Shown one piece after another: positions 16,181 to 26,140 of a stretch of 41,946 nucleotides of DNA. The position numbers and the translations under genes are program-made. This DNA is from Pseudomonadota bacterium. GTDB lineage: Bacteria; Pseudomonadota; Alphaproteobacteria; Micropepsales; Micropepsaceae. The DNA is taken from the NCBI GenBank assembly GCA_021804785.1, contig JAJZGY010000018.1, positions 1 to 41,946 of the forward strand, in the 5' to 3' direction. Each line of letters starts with the position of its first letter. Positions within the stretch are counted from its first letter, which is position 1. Under the pieces are notes generated by a model. That model ran no database searches. It was not told the origin of the DNA and saw only the letters and a list, made by a program, of their open reading frames with translations.

Positions 16181-19100
16181 TGTCGGAACGATGGTACACG
16201 GGCTGGCGAAAATGGGCGCTGTGGGGCGGCGGCGCTTCTTTTGCCATCCTCTTGATCCTCTTTGCGGCGCTTGAAGCGGGTCTTATGAACGGTCCGGTCC
16301 TCTGGCTGGTTGGCCGCGTGAGCGGCTATGAAATCTCCTGCGCGCAACTCAAGGGAAGTCTCATCCGCAAATTCAGCTGCGAACACCTGACTGTTGCCGA
16401 TCAGCAGGGCACATTCCTTGTTGCCAAAAAAGCGGCACTTGCATGGAATTTGGCGGCGATCATTGCCAACCACGTCCGCATTCAGCGTCTTGTTTTGCAG
16501 GACGCCAGACTTACGCGGTTCCCCAAAACACCCAGAAGCCACTCGCAGAGTTTTCTGCCCAGCACAAAGATCACACTGGCGCAAATTGACATCCAGCACT
16601 TTGTACTTGCAGCATTCAAGGCTCCTGCGGCGTGTGTCGGTCTTGTCGGCCAGGCAGCCATCGGGCCAGGTGGCCTCAGCACCAAGCTGAAACTAGCGCG
16701 TTGCCATCCCGGAAATGGAGAATTTGTCTTTAGCAGTGCGTACACAAAGTCCACGGGAAAAGTATCGTTGCATGCAAAGGCTGCTGATGATGGCATGCTG
16801 CTGGCGCAGCTTGTTGGCCTTAAACGAGTCGGGGCAACGCAGCTTTCGCTCGATCTGGAAGGCACCTTTCCTGCGCTCAACGGCACCATCCAGTTGCGTG
16901 CAGACAAAGTTGGAAGCATGGCCGCGACGTTTCAGGCGAAGGCGCCCGATCTAACCCGGATCGACGGACACTTTGTGATTGCGCCCGAGAGGTTACCCGG
17001 CTTTGCGTCAACCACCCGCGGCACGGTATCGGCCACGCTTTCCTACGGACCTAAGAGCGGAAGCCTGCTACGCCTCCTAACGCTGGCATGGGGAGGCGTG
17101 AACGCCAAGGGTGAACTGGGGGAGAACGCCAAGGGCGCCCTCTATGGTCAACTCGCTGTCAGCAGCAGCATGGCGCACAGCATCACAGGCATCCGCGTCG
17201 GCAGCTTCGAGCTTGGAGTGATACTTGGTGGCAGCGAAGAAGCGCCGCTTATGCACGCCACAGCGACGCTGAAGGACATCGGCACCGCCCGCACCTTGGT
17301 CTCTCAATTCAAGGCCAATCTCCGTGCAGCGCAAAAAGCCGACGGAGCGCTCTCGCTGCAGCTTACCGGCGCCGCTACTGCTGCGCGCTTGCCGCGTCAA
17401 CTGTCAGCACTATTGGGTTCGCGCTTCAGTTTTGATGCCCATATTGATCGCCAGGGCCATGGCCGGCTCATGATTCAAGCCAGCCTGAAGGGCAATGCCG
17501 CAAACGCGGAATTGACGGCGTCACTGGGGCAGACGACGGGTGCTGGCATTCTCAGCCTGCACGTGCCGGACCTCATGAAAGCGGGGACCGGTTTTGGTGG
17601 CAGCGTGGATGCAGGCCTGAAACTGACCAACCTCACGCTGGGTGGCACGCTGACGGGGGAGTTTGAGGTTGCGGGCCGGGCCATCAGCGCGCGAGGACTG
17701 GGTCGCGCCTTGGGCCGCTCACCCACCCTGACAGGGCGCATCGCGGTACATGACAGCAGTTACCAGCTGAGCAATCTAAGGCTCGACCTGGCGGCATTAT
17801 CCGGCTTGGGAGCGTTGTCGGTATCCAAGTCTGGCACACTCCTCGGCCATCTTAGGATTTTTCATGGCGAGCTTGCGCCGTTCGCGTCCGTGCTTGGCTT
17901 GCCTCTTGCGGGACGCTTCGCCTTAGAGGCGCGTGCAAGTGGCAATCTGCAAGCCCCAGTCATCGCTCTGGATGTCGACGCCCCCAAGCTGCGTCTGGGC
18001 AGTGGTTTCCTGCGTGAGGTCAAACTAGGTTTGCACACCACGTTGACGCCCAGTTCGCACAGCGCTCTGCATATGACGGCCGTAACTGCCGTCGGCGCGC
18101 TGGCGCTCGCGAGCACCCTTGATGTGCGCAGGCAAGGCTGGACGCTCGGGGTTACGCAGGGCGCAATCGGACCTGCGATGCTTGCAGGGACGCTTGCGCT
18201 TGACCATGGCACCTATTCTGGCCAGCTGCGTCTGACAGGGGATTTGCTGGCGCCAGCAGGCTTGTTGCTTGGACAACCGGTACGAGGGGTAGGAAGCATC
18301 CTTGTGCAAGGACACGACCACGATCTTCAGTTCCGTGCCAATCTCCATCACATCACTGTGGCGTCGCTCAAGCGCGCCAGCCTGACCGCGATGGCCAGCC
18401 TGCATGCGCTGTCGGGACCAGTCGACTTCGCGGCCCGGCTCCGGGAGGGCGCAAATGAGCTGCAGGCTCGTGCCCAGGCCCGCCTGACACCGCTCACGGT
18501 CACGTTGACAGAACTAAAGGGTCAGTGGGCCACAATCCACTTTGGTCTTACAGCCCCAACATCGCTGCAGCTCAAGCAGAGCCAGTTCCAGCTTGCCCGC
18601 ACACGGGTCTCGATATCCAGTGGTACCGTTGAACTTGCAGCCCAAGGCGACGCAAACCAGTTACTGGCACACGCACAGCTAACTTCGCTGCCCATCTCTG
18701 CGTTCGCTGCCATGCTTCAGCTGCACCATGCTCGCGGATTCCTCGACGGCTCCCTGACCGTTGCGCTCACCCAATCGTCAACAGCGGCTCGCTTCGCGTT
18801 ATATGGGCACAACCTGGTATTTTCCTCCGGGGCCCAACTTGTCCAGCCAGCTGACCTTGCTTTCCTGGCTGACTGGAACGGAAAGCGGTTGACGGCGACT
18901 GCTCGCATCAATGGCTTCAGCCCTGAACCGGCCAAGATCAGTCTTGAGTTGCCCGTGCAGCGTCGTGCCGGCAGCTTTGTACCCGTTCTGCCCGCTTCTG
19001 GAGCGGTCAATGGCCAAATTCTTTTCGCAGGCCTTGATGCTGGCCGCCTGTCCGCTTTGCTGCCTTTGGCCGAAGAGAATGCAAAAGGTCTCGTCACCGC

Positions 19101-20349
19101 CGACGTTAATCTTGACGGCGACATGGCCCAACCCCACTTCCACGGCCGCCTCCAGGTTACGAAGGGCAGCTTCAGCGATCTGCGCACCGGAACGAGGTTG
19201 ACAAATCTTGACGCCAAATTAGTGGCAGAGCACGGCGGACAGATCGATGTGATGCTGACTGCCAATGATGGCGGCTCCGGCACAATTAAGCTGAGTGGCA
19301 GGGTTTCTCCTGTGGTCTCCGAGTCAGGAACTCTCGGCCATGTCACTGGCAGCTTGGCGGTGACGCTGAATGATGCGGAGCTGATTCGCGAGGATCTCTT
19401 CCGCGGTGCGCTCAGCGGTACCCTGAACGTGAACCTGCCTGCCACAGGTGTTGCGGCGATCCGTGGCAAGCTGCGCAGCGATACCGTTCGTGTTGACCTC
19501 GGTGCTGCTATTCCGCCCGCCATTCCCACTATCAAAGTAAGCTACGCTGGACAGCAGGAAGACCCGGTGCAGCGCCTAGCGGCGGACACAGCCAGGCCTC
19601 CAGCACCGACGATGTTCAACGCCGCGCAGCTTGACATTGCTGTGGACATTCCCAACCGGTTTTACATCGCGGGTCGTGGCCTGAATTCAGAGTGGGGCGG
19701 ACATCTTGATGTTTTTGGAACGGTAGGCCGGCCCGCCTTCCGTGGGCAGTTGCAGCTCATCAATGGCACAGCCGATGTGATCGGCAAGGCATTCACGCTG
19801 CAAAGCGGGGTAGTTCAAATCAGTAACGCCCTGCCGGGCAACGCCAATATCAATGTTACGGCGCAGCATACCGGCACCAATATTTCGGTGATACTGACCA
19901 TCACCGGTGCTGTGACCGATCCCAAGATCAACTGGAGTTCCGTGCCGGCATTGCCCAAATCCGAGATTCTCTCCAATCTGATGTTCGGATCAGGCACGCC
20001 GCAGCTCAGCCTCGGACAGGCGTTTCAGCTCGCTCAGATGTCAGGTGCATTGAGTAGCCTCGGGGTTGGTGGTGGCGGTGAGGGCGGTCTTTTAGGCTTT
20101 GCCCGCAATCTGACAGGTCTTGATGTCCTGAACGTCACTGGCCCAGACACCGCCCAGGGTACCGGGGCCTCCGTGACGGCTGGAAAATATATCGGAGGGA
20201 AGGTCTATGTCGGTGTTACGCAGGGCGCAAACACGTCTGCGAGTTCTGCTGAAGTACGAATCAACGTAGCGCCACACGTTACGGTGACTGGTACGGTGGG
20301 AGCCAACAATGCCAACTCGCTTGGCCTCGACTGGCTATGGCGCTACTGA
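16180..20349 (+). CDS. tamB: TamB, inner-membrane-anchored translocation/assembly subunit
   Basis: A 1389-residue protein with one N-terminal membrane anchor (residues ~17-36, ASFAILLILFAALEAGL), a very long repetitive beta-rich periplasmic body (AsmA-like repeats forming a hydrophobic groove), and the conserved TamB/DUF490 C-terminal domain. In that domain, DIAVDIPNRFYIAGRGLNSE, GHLDVFGTVGRPAFRG and the closing GLDWLWRY are typical. It spans the periplasm and joins TamA; family members act in outer-membrane protein assembly and phospholipid transport. Start overlap with tamA indicates coupling. It ends 3 bp before the stop of the oppositely oriented DUF2891 gene. Confidence 0.9.
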   Translation: MSERWYTGWRKWALWGGGASFAILLILFAALEAGLMNGPVLWLVGRVSGYEISCAQLKGSLIRKFSCEHLTVADQQGTFLVAKKAALAWNLAAIIANHVRIQRLVLQDARLTRFPKTPRSHSQSFLPSTKITLAQIDIQHFVLAAFKAPAACVGLVGQAAIGPGGLSTKLKLARCHPGNGEFVFSSAYTKSTGKVSLHAKAADDGMLLAQLVGLKRVGATQLSLDLEGTFPALNGTIQLRADKVGSMAATFQAKAPDLTRIDGHFVIAPERLPGFASTTRGTVSATLSYGPKSGSLLRLLTLAWGGVNAKGELGENAKGALYGQLAVSSSMAHSITGIRVGSFELGVILGGSEEAPLMHATATLKDIGTARTLVSQFKANLRAAQKADGALSLQLTGAATAARLPRQLSALLGSRFSFDAHIDRQGHGRLMIQASLKGNAANAELTASLGQTTGAGILSLHVPDLMKAGTGFGGSVDAGLKLTNLTLGGTLTGEFEVAGRAISARGLGRALGRSPTLTGRIAVHDSSYQLSNLRLDLAALSGLGALSVSKSGTLLGHLRIFHGELAPFASVLGLPLAGRFALEARASGNLQAPVIALDVDAPKLRLGSGFLREVKLGLHTTLTPSSHSALHMTAVTAVGALALASTLDVRRQGWTLGVTQGAIGPAMLAGTLALDHGTYSGQLRLTGDLLAPAGLLLGQPVRGVGSILVQGHDHDLQFRANLHHITVASLKRASLTAMASLHALSGPVDFAARLREGANELQARAQARLTPLTVTLTELKGQWATIHFGLTAPTSLQLKQSQFQLARTRVSISSGTVELAAQGDANQLLAHAQLTSLPISAFAAMLQLHHARGFLDGSLTVALTQSSTAARFALYGHNLVFSSGAQLVQPADLAFLADWNGKRLTATARINGFSPEPAKISLELPVQRRAGSFVPVLPASGAVNGQILFAGLDAGRLSALLPLAEENAKGLVTADVNLDGDMAQPHFHGRLQVTKGSFSDLRTGTRLTNLDAKLVAEHGGQIDVMLTANDGGSGTIKLSGRVSPVVSESGTLGHVTGSLAVTLNDAELIREDLFRGALSGTLNVNLPATGVAAIRGKLRSDTVRVDLGAAIPPAIPTIKVSYAGQQEDPVQRLAADTARPPAPTMFNAAQLDIAVDIPNRFYIAGRGLNSEWGGHLDVFGTVGRPAFRGQLQLINGTADVIGKAFTLQSGVVQISNALPGNANINVTAQHTGTNISVILTITGAVTDPKINWSSVPALPKSEILSNLMFGSGTPQLSLGQAFQLAQMSGALSSLGVGGGGEGGLLGFARNLTGLDVLNVTGPDTAQGTGASVTAGKYIGGKVYVGVTQGANTSASSAEVRINVAPHVTVTGTVGANNANSLGLDWLWRY

Positions 20350-20352
20350 GCG

Positions 20353-21369
20353 TCACGCCGCGACGGGATCGAGGGCCAGCAGAGCGAAGCTGGCAAGCCA
20401 GTGTTCCCCCATATAGTCACCGGCAACGTGTGCCAGGGCGCTGGCAAGATGCTCATCAATGGCAAGGCGCGCGCGCGCATGAAGCGGATCTGTCTGCGAA
20501 ACTTGCCCAAGGATCAGCTCGAAACACCAGGCGCGTGAGAGATTGAGACCATCCAGATGGGCAATCTTACCATCGCTGCGGTCGCTCACGCTGGCCGGTG
20601 AAAAGACGTTGGCAGGTGCCCCATGTCCTGCGCCTGGAAGAAATGCGGCAAACCACGCCGTAAACTCCTCCGGGGATAGCACATCAGCCATCAGCGCTGC
20701 TTCGATAAGTGTCGGGGAGAGGAATTCGTCCTGAGATGGTTCGAGGCTGCGATAGTCACGATCTTCGCCATACCAGCGGCGGGCGGTCTGAACACAGAGG
20801 GCGTCAAAATCCCTGTTGCCAACCGTACGGGCGTAGTCCCGTGCCAAGATCAGGGCAAAGGCAGTGTTGGAATGGACGCCAGCCCGCACCGGATAGGTGC
20901 AAAGCGGCAGATAGGACTCAAAGCGCTGCACGAATTCTTCCGCCAAGGGTCTGAGTGCCTGAGCCCATCCGCGCCCTTCGGCACTGTCGTGACGCTCGAG
21001 TTCACCGGCCAGCATGAGTGCCCAGGCCCAGCCGTAAGGCCGCTCGAAGCCGCGTGTGCCCGGCCGGCGCAGATAATCGCGCTCGCCCTCGACCTTCGCC
21101 GGGCTGAACTGGTGGTTGAACAGCGTCCTTATTGCCGTGGCATCAGGCAGCTCTGGGAAGCGGCGATACAGACGCGCAAGCAGCCAGTGGCCATGAACAC
21201 AGGAGTGCCAGTCAAAACTGCCAAAAAAGATGGGATGGAGCTCCTGCGGGGAGCGGACATCATCTGGCCCATTGAGAACATGATCGAGCTTGTTGGGATA
21301 TTCGCGGCCGACATGTTTGAGCGCGATTGAGGCAAATTGGCTCGCGGTCGTCAGGACAAGGCTTGTCAT
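20353..21369 (-). CDS. DUF2891 family protein
   Basis: A 338-residue protein, probably soluble and all-helical (alpha/alpha-barrel-like), with no signal peptide seen. It matches the DUF2891 family. Landmarks are HPIFFGSFDWHSCVHGHWLL, GFERPYGWAW, YPVRAGVHSNTAFAL, DEFLSPTLIEAALMADVL and HLDGLNLSRAWC. The concentration of conserved His, Trp and Asp residues suggests an active site in a toroid fold, but no reaction is established. The ATG at 21369 has GAGGG about 6 nt upstream and is preferred over 21423. It is the last gene of the DUF969-DUF979-DUF2891 unit, so it may process the transported compound. Confidence 0.8.
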   Translation of the reverse strand: MTSLVLTTASQFASIALKHVGREYPNKLDHVLNGPDDVRSPQELHPIFFGSFDWHSCVHGHWLLARLYRRFPELPDATAIRTLFNHQFSPAKVEGERDYLRRPGTRGFERPYGWAWALMLAGELERHDSAEGRGWAQALRPLAEEFVQRFESYLPLCTYPVRAGVHSNTAFALILARDYARTVGNRDFDALCVQTARRWYGEDRDYRSLEPSQDEFLSPTLIEAALMADVLSPEEFTAWFAAFLPGAGHGAPANVFSPASVSDRSDGKIAHLDGLNLSRAWCFELILGQVSQTDPLHARARLAIDEHLASALAHVAGDYMGEHWLASFALLALDPVAA

Positions 21370-21379
21370 GGAGGGCCCT

Positions 21380-22336
21380 CTAGAAGCGGAAGACGAGAAA
21401 AGACATGAGTGCGATGTTGCCAATCAGCAGGGCAATGGCAGTTGGAATCTGCACCTTGATCACGCCATTGCGGTCAGGCAGCTCAAGAAGTGCAGCAGGA
21501 ACAATATTGAAGTTGGCTGCCATCGGTGTCGTCAGCGTACCACAAAATCCGGAGAGCATGCCGATCGTACCCATGATCGCAGGATCGCCACCGAACTTCT
21601 CCACGATCAAGGGGACTCCGATGGCTGCGGTCATCACGGGAAAGGCAGCGAAGGCATTGCCCATGACACTCGTGAAGAAGGCCATGCCAATGCAGTAGGC
21701 CGCTACCGCGGCCAATGGGTGAGAGAGCGGCAGCCATGTGGTCGCGATTTGCCCCACAGCCTGACCTACTCCGCAGACGGCAAACACAGCGCCTAGCGCG
21801 GCAAGCATCTGCGGCAGGACTGCAGCCCAACCAATGGTGTCGCTCAGACGCCTTGCTTCCTCGATTGGCGCGTGCAGCGACGGGCGCAACCATAGCATGG
21901 CCGCGATCAGCGCGATGGCAATACCGAGTGCGAGAGCGATCAGCGTCGTCTCTTTGGGATCTGCGAGGGGAAACCCCCAAAGCTGGATCCGTCCCAGCAT
22001 GAAGGTGCCGATGATGGCGATGACCGGGATGAGCAGGGCTGGCCCGAAGAGCCAGTTACCATGCCTGCGGGCACGTGCATCGCGCGCCACGGCGCTGGTC
22101 GTTCTGATCGACCCCAGGCCTGTTGCACCACTGCCGGCCAGGGCCACGAGGGCAAGAACCAAGATGCCATTGGCAAGACTGCCGATGATCGTGCCGAACA
22201 GAAAGCTGATTCCAAGAAGCCCCCAAAATGCGGTATTGCCGAGCCATTTGCGATGACTGCGGTCGCGCCAGGACTGCACGGCGATGGCAATGAACATCAT
22301 GCCGATAAGCCAGTAAACCTGCTCCAGCCCGATCAT
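21380..22336 (-). CDS. DUF979 family membrane protein (putative permease subunit)
   Basis: A 318-residue polytopic membrane protein with about nine hydrophobic segments. It belongs to the DUF979 family: GNTAFWGLLGISFLFG near residue 32, and the conserved late stretch AFFTSVMGNAFAAFPVMTAA with GNAFAAFPVMTA, followed by GMLSGFCGTLTTPMAANFN. Together with DUF969 it resembles the two halves of an ion-transporter-superfamily carrier. The pair is widely found beside peptide or 5-oxoproline metabolism genes, which makes a 5-oxoproline-like substrate a guess, not a finding. The start overlaps the DUF969 stop by 4 bp. Confidence 0.82.
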   Translation of the reverse strand: MIGLEQVYWLIGMMFIAIAVQSWRDRSHRKWLGNTAFWGLLGISFLFGTIIGSLANGILVLALVALAGSGATGLGSIRTTSAVARDARARRHGNWLFGPALLIPVIAIIGTFMLGRIQLWGFPLADPKETTLIALALGIAIALIAAMLWLRPSLHAPIEEARRLSDTIGWAAVLPQMLAALGAVFAVCGVGQAVGQIATTWLPLSHPLAAVAAYCIGMAFFTSVMGNAFAAFPVMTAAIGVPLIVEKFGGDPAIMGTIGMLSGFCGTLTTPMAANFNIVPAALLELPDRNGVIKVQIPTAIALLIGNIALMSFLVFRF

Positions 22337-23010
22337 CTTGCCTCATCCTTGCTCTGGCGGGTGAGTTTGGCGTCAAGCCGCCAGAGCCGCACTCCGTGTA
22401 TGACAAAGGCGAGCAGTGCACTGGGGATGGCCCACAGCGAAAGACTCAAAGGCGCCACGAGGATACCCAATTGCTGCAGGAATCCTTTGATCAGCAGGAT
22501 GGAGCCCACCGCCAGGAAAATGTCCTCACCAAAAAAGGCTCCCACATTGTCGGCGCTGGCGGCATAGGCGCGGATCAGCATGCGCGATTTCTCGGATAGA
22601 CCACCCAGCCTCGTTTCGGCGGCACCTTCAGCCATGGGAGCAATCAGGGGCCGAACGGTCTGGGCGTGACCAAACAGCGACAGCAGTCCCAAAGCTGCCG
22701 TAACCTGGCGCAGAGCCAGATAGACGACGAGCAGGCGTCCCGCGGTGGCCGCGCGCACGCGCCCGACCAGCATGCGGGCACGCTCCTGTAAACCTTCGCG
22801 TTCCAGCAGGCCGATGACCGGAAGTATCAGCCACACGATCGAAACGTAGCGACTCTCATTGTAGGCTTTACCGAAGGTGGCGATGATGGCGAGCGGACTC
22901 TGATGTGCGGCGATGCCTGTCGCCAGCGCCGCCGCGATGATGACAATCAGCGGGTTCACCCGGGCCGCAAACCCAGTGATGATTACGCCGATACCTATTA
23001 GCGGCCACAT
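22333..23010 (-). CDS. DUF969 family membrane protein (putative permease subunit)
   Basis: A 225-residue membrane protein of the DUF969 family and the first gene of the three-gene unit. It starts MWPLIGIGVIITGFAARVNP. The stretch YNESRYVSIVWLILPVIGLLEREGLQERA is the typical core, and AASADNVGAFFGEDIFLAVGSILLIKGFL lies towards the C-terminus. About five to six hydrophobic segments are visible. GAGG lies about 8 nt before the ATG. It always travels with DUF979, so the two probably form one transporter in the inner membrane. The substrate is unknown. Confidence 0.82.
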   Translation of the reverse strand: MWPLIGIGVIITGFAARVNPLIVIIAAALATGIAAHQSPLAIIATFGKAYNESRYVSIVWLILPVIGLLEREGLQERARMLVGRVRAATAGRLLVVYLALRQVTAALGLLSLFGHAQTVRPLIAPMAEGAAETRLGGLSEKSRMLIRAYAASADNVGAFFGEDIFLAVGSILLIKGFLQQLGILVAPLSLSLWAIPSALLAFVIHGVRLWRLDAKLTRQSKDEAR

Positions 23011-23505
23011 TCAACGGCCTCGTCACTTGAGCCTCGGTTGCTCGATTGCACAGGCGGTTGAGACGCGCAATGGGGCGGAGGATCTGCGACATTGCGTTGG
23101 CTTGGTACGCGACCAGGCTCTCGGGTTCTGGGCCGGGCGCGATGATTAAATGATTTTCAGGCCTGTCGGCGCCAATTGCGTGTCTGCGGGAGCCACGGTC
23201 GACGCGCCTGGGGCTCCGGGCGGGATCTATGTGCTTGAGCTTGGTCAGCGGACGCTTGGCCTTCCGGCGAAAGCCGGAATTTCCCTAATCTCGTAGGGTT
23301 ATTGCTCCGCACCGGCGCCCTGAGCGAGGTTCCCTACAGATCGGTATTTTGCGCCGCGGGATGAACCTATATATACCGCCCCCTAGGACCTGACGCTTTC
23401 GGGATACACCGCGCCGCGACCAGCTGGCGTTCTCGGTGCGTGGCTGGTTGACCTCGCTTGACTTATCAGCAGTGTGAGCGGCTGCGATTCCCGACGGATA
23501 TTCGG
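23011..23505. other. Intergenic region between the DUF969 unit and hpnN
   Basis: A 495-bp divergent spacer with no supported gene. It holds a perfect GAAA-tetraloop hairpin: TTCCGGC (23262-23268) with GCCGGAA (23273-23279). Directly after comes a second one: CCCTA (23283-23287) with TAGGG (23294-23298). The first looks like the REP-type palindromes common between proteobacterial genes. The only strongly AT-rich spot is TATATATA at 23368-23375. No tRNA fold was found. Confidence 0.5.
23349..23377 (+). promoter_or_regulatory. Candidate hpnN promoter
   Basis: TTGCGC (23349-23354) and TATACC (23372-23377) are spaced by 17 nt, the latter inside a TATATATA tract that stands out in GC-rich DNA. It lies about 120 nt before the hpnN start. 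TATATATA reads the same on both strands, so it could instead serve the divergent DUF969 unit. Confidence 0.3.
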
Positions 23506-26127
23506 ATGCTCGCCAGTTTTGTCAGTACTATCGTTCGCACCTCGACGCGGTTTGCGAGCCTTGTCGTGCTCGTGGCGGTTGTGCTCGGCGTGGTCTGCAG
23601 TTGGTACACGGTGAACCATTTTGCGATGGATACCAACAGCGACAATCTCGTCGCGCCCAATACCCTCTGGCGCCAGAATGAAATTCAGTATGACCGCGAA
23701 TTTCCCCAGCAGAACAACCTAATCCTGATTGTCCTTGATGGGGCCACGGCCGAGCGCACCGAAGAAGCCGCGACGGCGCTGGCCGCCGCCCTGCGCAAGG
23801 AGCCACAATTCTTCCGGAACGTGCGCCAGCCTGACAGTGGACCTTATTTCAATCGTGACGGACTGTTGCTGCTGTCCAAGGACGAGATCCACACTGCCAT
23901 GCAGCAGCTGATCAAGGCGCAGCCCTTTCTCGGTGGCCTGGCCGCAGATCCCAGCTTACGCGGTGTCTTGACGACCTTGCAGACCATTTTGCAGGGGGTC
24001 ACAAGTGGGCAAGCCAGGCTCGCCTCACTCGACACGCCGCTGGTCATCTTCAATCAGACCTTCACCAATGTCCTGGCTCATCGACCGGCCTTTTTTCCCT
24101 GGAGCAAGCTCGTTGAATCCTCGTCGCGCGGCGGCGTTCCTGCAACGCGGGCGTTCATCGAAGTCAAGCCGAAGCTCGACTATGCTCTTTTGATGCCCGG
24201 CAAGAGAGCGACCAATGAGATCCGTCGCGTGGCCCGTGCCCTCCGCCTCGATGCGTCAACCGGTGTGCGGGTACGCCTGACCGGACCGGTGCCCATGGCG
24301 GATGAGGAATTTGCGACCATCATTCAAAATGGCGCACTGCTCGCCAGCTTGATGATCGGTCTGCTTCTCACAATGCTTTGGCTGGCATTGCGCTCAAAGC
24401 GCATGATTTTTGCAGTACTGACGACCATGGTCATCGGCCTTTCGGTTACGGCTTCGATTGGGCTGCTCACCTACGGGGCCTTCAACATTATCTCGGTGGC
24501 CTTCATCGAATTGTTTGTCGGACTGGGCGTCGATTTCGGTATCCAATTCTGCGTGCGTTACCGCCATGAGCGTCGGGTGTACGGTGACCTTGATGTGGCC
24601 CTGGTTGCCGCCGGCAAGGGCATTGGCGCCGGTCTCACCTTGGCGGCGTTGGCCGCGGCGGCAGGGTTCTTTTCCTTTCTTCCGACCGACTATGCCGGTG
24701 TGAAGGAGCTTGGCTTGATCGCTGGCGCCGGCATGGTGGTCACTTACGTACTCAGCATCACCCTTCTGCCTGCGCTTTTGAAACTCTTCCGGCCCCACAG
24801 TGAACAGACGGAAGTGGGGTGGGCGGCATTGGGGCCGGTCGATGACTTTCTCTGCAATAAGCCCAAGCGTGTATTGCACACAGCCCTTGTCCTGCTCATC
24901 GCGGGCGCCGCACTGATCCCGTTCTTGCGCTTTGATTCCAATCCTCTTGATCTGCGCAATCGTCACACCGAGGCTGTGGCGACGGCTCTTGATCTGATGA
25001 AGAACCCGAACACCTCACCCAATACCATAAATGTCCTGCAACCTTCTCGCAGCGCTGCTGAGGCACTGGCCGCCAGGCTGGAGAAGCTTCCGGAGGTAAG
25101 CCAGGTACTGACCATCGACAGTTTCCTGCCAACCGATCAGCAGGCCAAGATTGCGATCGTCAAGGATGCGGCCAATGTTCTTGGCCCCACGCTCAATCCG
25201 GTATTTACGCCTTTGCCTCCGACGGATGTGCAGACCATTGCCACGCTGAAGACGGTCGCTGCTGCGCTCGTTGCGGCAGCACCCCACACCAAGTCTCTCA
25301 AGGCGGCTAAGGATGCCAGAGCTCTGGCAGTGACCTTGGACCGGCTCGCTGCCGCGCCACCCGAGCCGCGCAACGCCGCCGCCGCTGCGTTCGTGCCCGG
25401 ACTAAAGACCCTGCTCGCACAGCTACGCCTTGCGCTGTCGCCCTACGAAATTGATTTTGCAGGGTTGCCCGCATCCTTGAAGGCAGACTGGATCTCGGCC
25501 AGTGGCCAATATCGCGTCCAGGCCTTTCCATCGGGTGACGCGAACAAGGATGCCGTCCTCACGCGCTTCACCGCTGCCGTTCTGAAAGTGGCACCCAGCG
25601 CCACTGGAACCCCAATCATCATCCTGGAATCGGGCAGGACGATTGTACGCGCTTTCCTGATGGCTGGTATCTATTCATTCCTGTCCATCGCCATCATCTT
25701 GCTGTTTGCCCTGCGCCGCTTCGGTGAGGTGCTGGTGGCGCTGGCACCGCTCGTGCTCGCAGGGGTTATGACGTTGGCGTCATGCGTGCTGGCCGGGATC
25801 GACCTCAACTTTGCCAACATCATTGCACTGCCACTGCTGTTTGGCATTGGGGTCGCATTCGACATTTATTTTGTCATGGCTTGGCGCAGTGGCCAGCGAC
25901 AGTTGCTGCGTTCGCCTCTGACCCGTGCAGTAGTGATGAGCGCGGCAACCACGGCAACCGCCTTTGGGACACTCTCGATCTCATCTCATCCAGGTACTGC
26001 CAGCATGGGAATTATTCTCATGCTGGCCCTGGTCTGGATCCTGGTGTCTATGCTGTTGGTGCTGCCGGCACTTCTGACCTATATGCTGCCACAGGAGGGG
26101 CTGGCCCGTCCGCATGGCACCGTTTGA
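23506..26127 (+). CDS. hpnN: HpnN, hopanoid-associated RND transporter
   Basis: An 873-residue RND/MMPL-type inner-membrane protein. It has an N-terminal membrane helix (SLVVLVAVVLGVVCSW), a large periplasmic loop starting MDTNSDNLVAPNTLWRQNE, a bundle of helices with GVDFGIQFCVRYRHE, a second periplasmic loop, and a second bundle with GIGVAFDIYFVMAWR. This duplicated layout and the MDTNSDNL motif are those of HpnN, which moves hopanoids from the inner to the outer membrane. The start at 23506 gives a short cytoplasmic N-terminus; an upstream in-frame TTG at 23458 is less likely. It is convergent with hpnM (13 bp between stops). Confidence 0.92.
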   Translation: MLASFVSTIVRTSTRFASLVVLVAVVLGVVCSWYTVNHFAMDTNSDNLVAPNTLWRQNEIQYDREFPQQNNLILIVLDGATAERTEEAATALAAALRKEPQFFRNVRQPDSGPYFNRDGLLLLSKDEIHTAMQQLIKAQPFLGGLAADPSLRGVLTTLQTILQGVTSGQARLASLDTPLVIFNQTFTNVLAHRPAFFPWSKLVESSSRGGVPATRAFIEVKPKLDYALLMPGKRATNEIRRVARALRLDASTGVRVRLTGPVPMADEEFATIIQNGALLASLMIGLLLTMLWLALRSKRMIFAVLTTMVIGLSVTASIGLLTYGAFNIISVAFIELFVGLGVDFGIQFCVRYRHERRVYGDLDVALVAAGKGIGAGLTLAALAAAAGFFSFLPTDYAGVKELGLIAGAGMVVTYVLSITLLPALLKLFRPHSEQTEVGWAALGPVDDFLCNKPKRVLHTALVLLIAGAALIPFLRFDSNPLDLRNRHTEAVATALDLMKNPNTSPNTINVLQPSRSAAEALAARLEKLPEVSQVLTIDSFLPTDQQAKIAIVKDAANVLGPTLNPVFTPLPPTDVQTIATLKTVAAALVAAAPHTKSLKAAKDARALAVTLDRLAAAPPEPRNAAAAAFVPGLKTLLAQLRLALSPYEIDFAGLPASLKADWISASGQYRVQAFPSGDANKDAVLTRFTAAVLKVAPSATGTPIIILESGRTIVRAFLMAGIYSFLSIAIILLFALRRFGEVLVALAPLVLAGVMTLASCVLAGIDLNFANIIALPLLFGIGVAFDIYFVMAWRSGQRQLLRSPLTRAVVMSAATTATAFGTLSISSHPGTASMGIILMLALVWILVSMLLVLPALLTYMLPQEGLARPHGTV

Positions 26128-26140
26128 CCAGGCCTCGTGG

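Noticed and set aside
18717-19535. 272-aa minus-strand frame inside tamB
   Set aside because: Arg/Ser/Pro-rich shadow of the tamB frame with no motif; tamB reads through intact.
23011-23505. tRNA or small protein gene in the longest gap
   Set aside because: No cloverleaf, TTCGA-type T-arm with matching acceptor, or short frame with a ribosome site was seen.
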